This document shows, piece by piece, positions 43,859-46,684 of a stretch of DNA of 46,684 nucleotides. Under the pieces are notes generated by a model that ran no database searches, was not told the origin of the DNA, and saw only the letters and a list, made by a program, of their open reading frames with translations. The number at the start of each line of letters is the position of its first letter. Position 1 is the stretch's first letter. Source of the DNA: Paulinella micropora. Its lineage: Eukaryota > Cercozoa > Imbricatea > Euglyphida. Position numbers and translations under genes: made by a program. The stretch covers positions 495,711 through 542,394 of the forward strand of contig BJOX01000127.1 in NCBI GenBank assembly GCA_009731375.1, written 5' to 3'.

Positions 43859-44270
43859 AGGCATACTGATGCAGCTGATGGCACGATCCGTTTCCGGACA
43901 TGAGCCTCCATGCCCTTGCTCGAGGTGCTCCATCCCCACCTAGTCAGTCTCTCGACTGATTCGATGGAGCTCCTGAGGGCAAGACTACACTAAGCCGAGG
44001 TTATTCCGCAGTCCCAACAACCTCTTGCAAAACGTTGCCGACTGTCCAAGTGCGTACACCAAGCATGGTTGCTAGAACTACCTCAAAACCCCACCCATAA
44101 CAATTTGGTATCCGCTGGGTCCACGGGATATCAACCGGCTTAGCGGAGTTTAAGATCTTCGACAGGCGCCCAACGACCCTCCTCCCCAGCATCATCCACC
44201 AAATGGTTTTGAGTTGGCATCACAGTTTAACGCCGTAAGGCCATTGGGCTGGAGCTCTGATAAACAAGCG
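43859..44270 (-). mobile_element. Retroposon family F, copy 3 (diverged)
   Basis: Matches the 493-bp unit along its length with substitutions and small indels. Minus-strand end: ATGGAGGCTCATG, hairpin TCCG-GAAA-CGGA (43897-43908), GCCATCAGCTGCATCAG and (ATT)n. The 5' side is cut by a gap (N 44271-44330). Confidence 0.82.
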
Positions 44271-44330
44271 NNNNNNNNNNNNNNNNNNNNNNNNNNNNNN
44301 NNNNNNNNNNNNNNNNNNNNNNNNNNNNNN

Positions 44331-44345
44331 AATAATAATAATAAC

Positions 44346-44413
<68 letters not shown>

Positions 44414-44423
44414 TAATAATAAT
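44331..44423. repeat. (AAT)n microsatellite
   Basis: AAT run between a gap and SINE copy 3. Confidence 0.96.
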
Positions 44424-44582
44424 AGTGCTTCTCTGTCAATGGCTGATGCAAATCTGCACATGCGCCTCCATCGTCTCACCCGTGAGGGGAGTACGAAGAA
44501 TTGACGATAGGCTCTAATGACACCCCCGCATTCAATGAAAATACTGGTCCAGACGGACCGGTATGTTCAATGAAAATACTGG

Positions 44583-44584
<2 letters not shown>
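44424..44584 (-). mobile_element. SINE copy 3, headless, with internal deletion
   Basis: 3' end and body match SINE copy 1. The tRNA head is missing, and a stretch of the body between GGGGGTGTC and the CCAGTATTTTCATTGAACAT repeats is deleted. The 5' end joins (AAT)n directly. Confidence 0.85.
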
Positions 44585-44963
<379 letters not shown>

Positions 44964-44964
<1 letters not shown>

Positions 44965-45016
44965 GGCTTCCTCAGACTATGGCATCAGATCCAGATCCTG
45001 GACATGTGCCTCCATA
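44964..45016 (-). mobile_element. Family G: short 3' end related to the large LINE
   Basis: About 53 bp. It shares AGGCTTCCTCAGACTAT and CCAGATCCT with the LINE 3' end (22711-22746). It has the full core ATGGAGGCACATG and an intact hairpin TCCAG-GAT-CTGGA (44990-45002), which the LINE copy lacks. Best explained as a strongly 5'-truncated sister of that LINE or a SINE sharing its tail. Confidence 0.78.
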
Positions 45017-45022
45017 ATAGTC

Positions 45023-45100
<78 letters not shown>
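45017..45100. repeat. (AAT)n microsatellite
   Basis: AAT run, tail of family H on the minus strand. Confidence 0.97.
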
Positions 45101-45298
45101 TATATTTATCTGTCATGGCTGAGCCCGAGGGCCATGCGCCTCCATCCCTCGACCCAACAGGGACTACAGTGAGTATGTTGGGGAGGGAAGAGTGACTCTA
45201 ACCATCCTGCATAGAAGGCCCCAAAAGGAAGTCCCTACTACCCGCACAGTGTCGGGTACCTTGCAGGAAATCAACTACAAATGATTGATCTTCCCCGC
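45101..45298 (-). mobile_element. Family H: retroposon 3' end
   Basis: Minus-strand end: ATGGAGGCGCATG (45145-45133), hairpin GCCC-TC-GGGC (45132-45123), TCAGCCATGACAGATAAATA and (ATT)n. The upstream 150 bp is unrelated to the other families. It is cut by a gap (N 45299-45351). Confidence 0.75.
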
Positions 45299-45351
45299 NN
45301 NNNNNNNNNNNNNNNNNNNNNNNNNNNNNNNNNNNNNNNNNNNNNNNNNNN

Positions 45352-45385
<34 letters not shown>
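45352..45385. repeat. Poly-C run at gap edge
   Basis: About 34 C following N 45299-45351. Confidence 0.95.
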
Positions 45386-45387
<2 letters not shown>

Positions 45388-46152
45388 GGGCTGGGGTTCC
45401 CGGGGGGAGGGCCTCCCCGGACCCCCCCCTTTCCCCGTCGACAGGGTACGTTCAATTGCCGGAGGTACCAGCAGAACGCAAGTGTAAGCTCTGGTGGCAC
45501 AAAAACCTAAAATCTCTGGTTTTTGTGCCACCCGCCACCAAAACTTTTTCATATCCGAAGAGAGCGCACCGAGAGGTGTCGGGTACACCAAACATCAGCC
45601 TCAAACTCCCTCAGGTGTTTTTTTAGAATTCACGTAAATATTTGCGTTTGGGGAGTGTCCTGAATGCCGAAATTCCTGGTTTTTTAGCAGTACTTGCCGG
45701 TGCCTCCGGCAATTGAACGTACCCTGTCGACGGGGCAGGGGGGGTCCGGGGGGCCCTTCCCCCGGGAACCCCAGCCCGGCGATTGTAAGTACACGTTTTG
45801 GTCGCGGGTGGCACCCACACCAGAAAATTGAGGTCTTGTGACACCAGGCGCCCTCCGGCAATAGAACGTACCCTGTCGACGGGGCAGGGGGGGTCCGGGG
45901 GGCCCTCCACCCGGGAACCCCAGCCCGGCGATTATACGAACCAGTTTTGGTCGCGGGTGGCACCCACACATACCAGAAAATTGAGGTTTTGTGCCACCAG
46001 GCGCCGTTTGCGCACACCAGAGGGAGTTAGCGGCTGACATTTGGTGTGTCTGACATTTCTTGATGAGCTCTCTTCGAAAATATAAAAATTGTGGCGCCGG
46101 GTGGCATAAACACAGGAAAATTGAGGTTTTTGCGCCACCACGCCGTTTGCGC
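45386..46152. repeat. Family A, second locus, with internal inversion
   Basis: 45386-45625 runs in the same direction as 9118-9260 (GTCGACAGGGTACGTTC at 45438). From about 45626 to 46152 the sequence is the reverse complement of 9255-9790, with GTCGAC boxes at 45726 and 45875 (149 bp apart). The switch point lies in a T-rich junction near 45620. Confidence 0.87.
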
Positions 46153-46620
46153 GATCAGCATCAAGATCGAGTCTGGGGCTAGCTACCCTGCCAATATGAG
46201 CTCCCAACTCCTCCTGGTTCCCACAAACCATGATTTATAGGGATGGGGGGGTACAAAAATAGGCCAAAAAAACAAGGAATTTTGGCATTCAGGACAATGC
46301 CCTAACGCAAATATTTGCGTGAATTCCAAAAAAATTATATCAGCATCAAGATCGAGTCTGGGGCTAGCCACCCTGTTAATATGAGCTCCCAACTCCTCTT
46401 TGTTCCCACACACCATGATTTATAGGGATGGGGGGGTGCAAAAATAGGCAAAAAAAAACAAAAAAAAAATTGGCATTCAGGACGCTGCCCTAACGCAAAT
46501 ATTTCCGTGAATTCCAAAAAAATCATATCAGCATCAAGATCGAGTCTGGGGCTAGCTACCCTGCCAATATGAGCTCCCAAATCCTCCTGGTTCCCACAAA
46601 CCATGATTTATAGGGATAGG
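46153..46620 (+). repeat. Family B, second locus, three units
   Basis: Same orientation as 9736-10260. GCATTCAGG landmarks lie at 46285 and 46473 (188 bp apart), plus a partial first unit starting with AGCATCAAGATCGAGTCTGG. Confidence 0.9.
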
Positions 46621-46684
46621 GGTGCGAAAATGCGGGTGGGGGTGGGGGGGGGGGGGACACAATTTTCATTTCCCCCCCCCCCCC
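46621..46684. repeat. Poly-G and poly-C at window end
   Basis: G-rich run (46635-46656), a short unique piece, and C to the end. Confidence 0.95.

Overview
This window looks like repeat-dominated nuclear DNA from a eukaryote. It holds degraded non-LTR retrotransposons (LINEs), a tRNA-derived SINE and tens of kilobases of simple-sequence repeats: (GATA)n, (CAT)n, (GAA)n, (AAT)n, (CAA)n, (GT)n, pentamers and a decamer. I find no intact host gene, no rRNA and no bacterial-type gene. Nearly all long open frames are translations of microsatellites, such as poly-His/Ser/Ile from (CAT)n or Ser-Ile-Tyr-Leu from (ATCT)n. The species cannot be read from the sequence. A block of (CCTAA)n, complementary to the TTAGG-type telomere repeat, and the extreme microsatellite content would fit a crustacean or a repeat-rich protist or alga, but this is only a guess.

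Layout. 1-8.7 kb: microsatellites, with a RT-like C-terminal relic (5.4 kb) and a large fold-back (6.5-7.2 kb). 8.7-10.3 kb: a GC-rich hairpin element and tandem families A and B, ending at a gap. 11.1-12.1 kb: a SINE 3' part and an alternating 70/74-bp satellite. 12-22.7 kb: mostly (GATA)n with islands of dispersed elements (double-hairpin element R, fold-back element D, a perfect 105-bp palindrome). 22.7-27.6 kb: the one real protein-coding locus, a broken LINE on the minus strand encoding an RRM-like region, an APE-type endonuclease and a reverse transcriptase. 27.6-29.5 kb: its flank, hairpins and retroposon tails. 29.7-39 kb: (GATA)n, a perfect 1.27-kb decamer array, element D again, and the telomere-like block. 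39.1-41.8 kb: a 2.4-kb purine-only-strand (GAA)n tract. 41.8-45.3 kb: a cluster of retroposon 3' ends, all on the minus strand, embedded in (AAT)n. 45.4-46.6 kb: families A and B again, rearranged.

How the parts fit together. The most informative signal is a shared 3' architecture. The LINE lineage, a tRNA-derived SINE and at least three other retroposon families end with the core ATGGAGGCNCATG, then a small hairpin whose stem sequence differs between families but stays paired, then a variable stretch and (ATT)n. This is what one expects if one LINE reverse transcriptase recognises a 3' RNA stem-loop and primes on (ATT)n, so that the elements both use and create the (AAT)n microsatellites. 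A second theme is inverted duplication: several near-perfect palindromes sit at borders between (GATA)n and dispersed elements. They may be real fold-back events or amplification/assembly chimeras.
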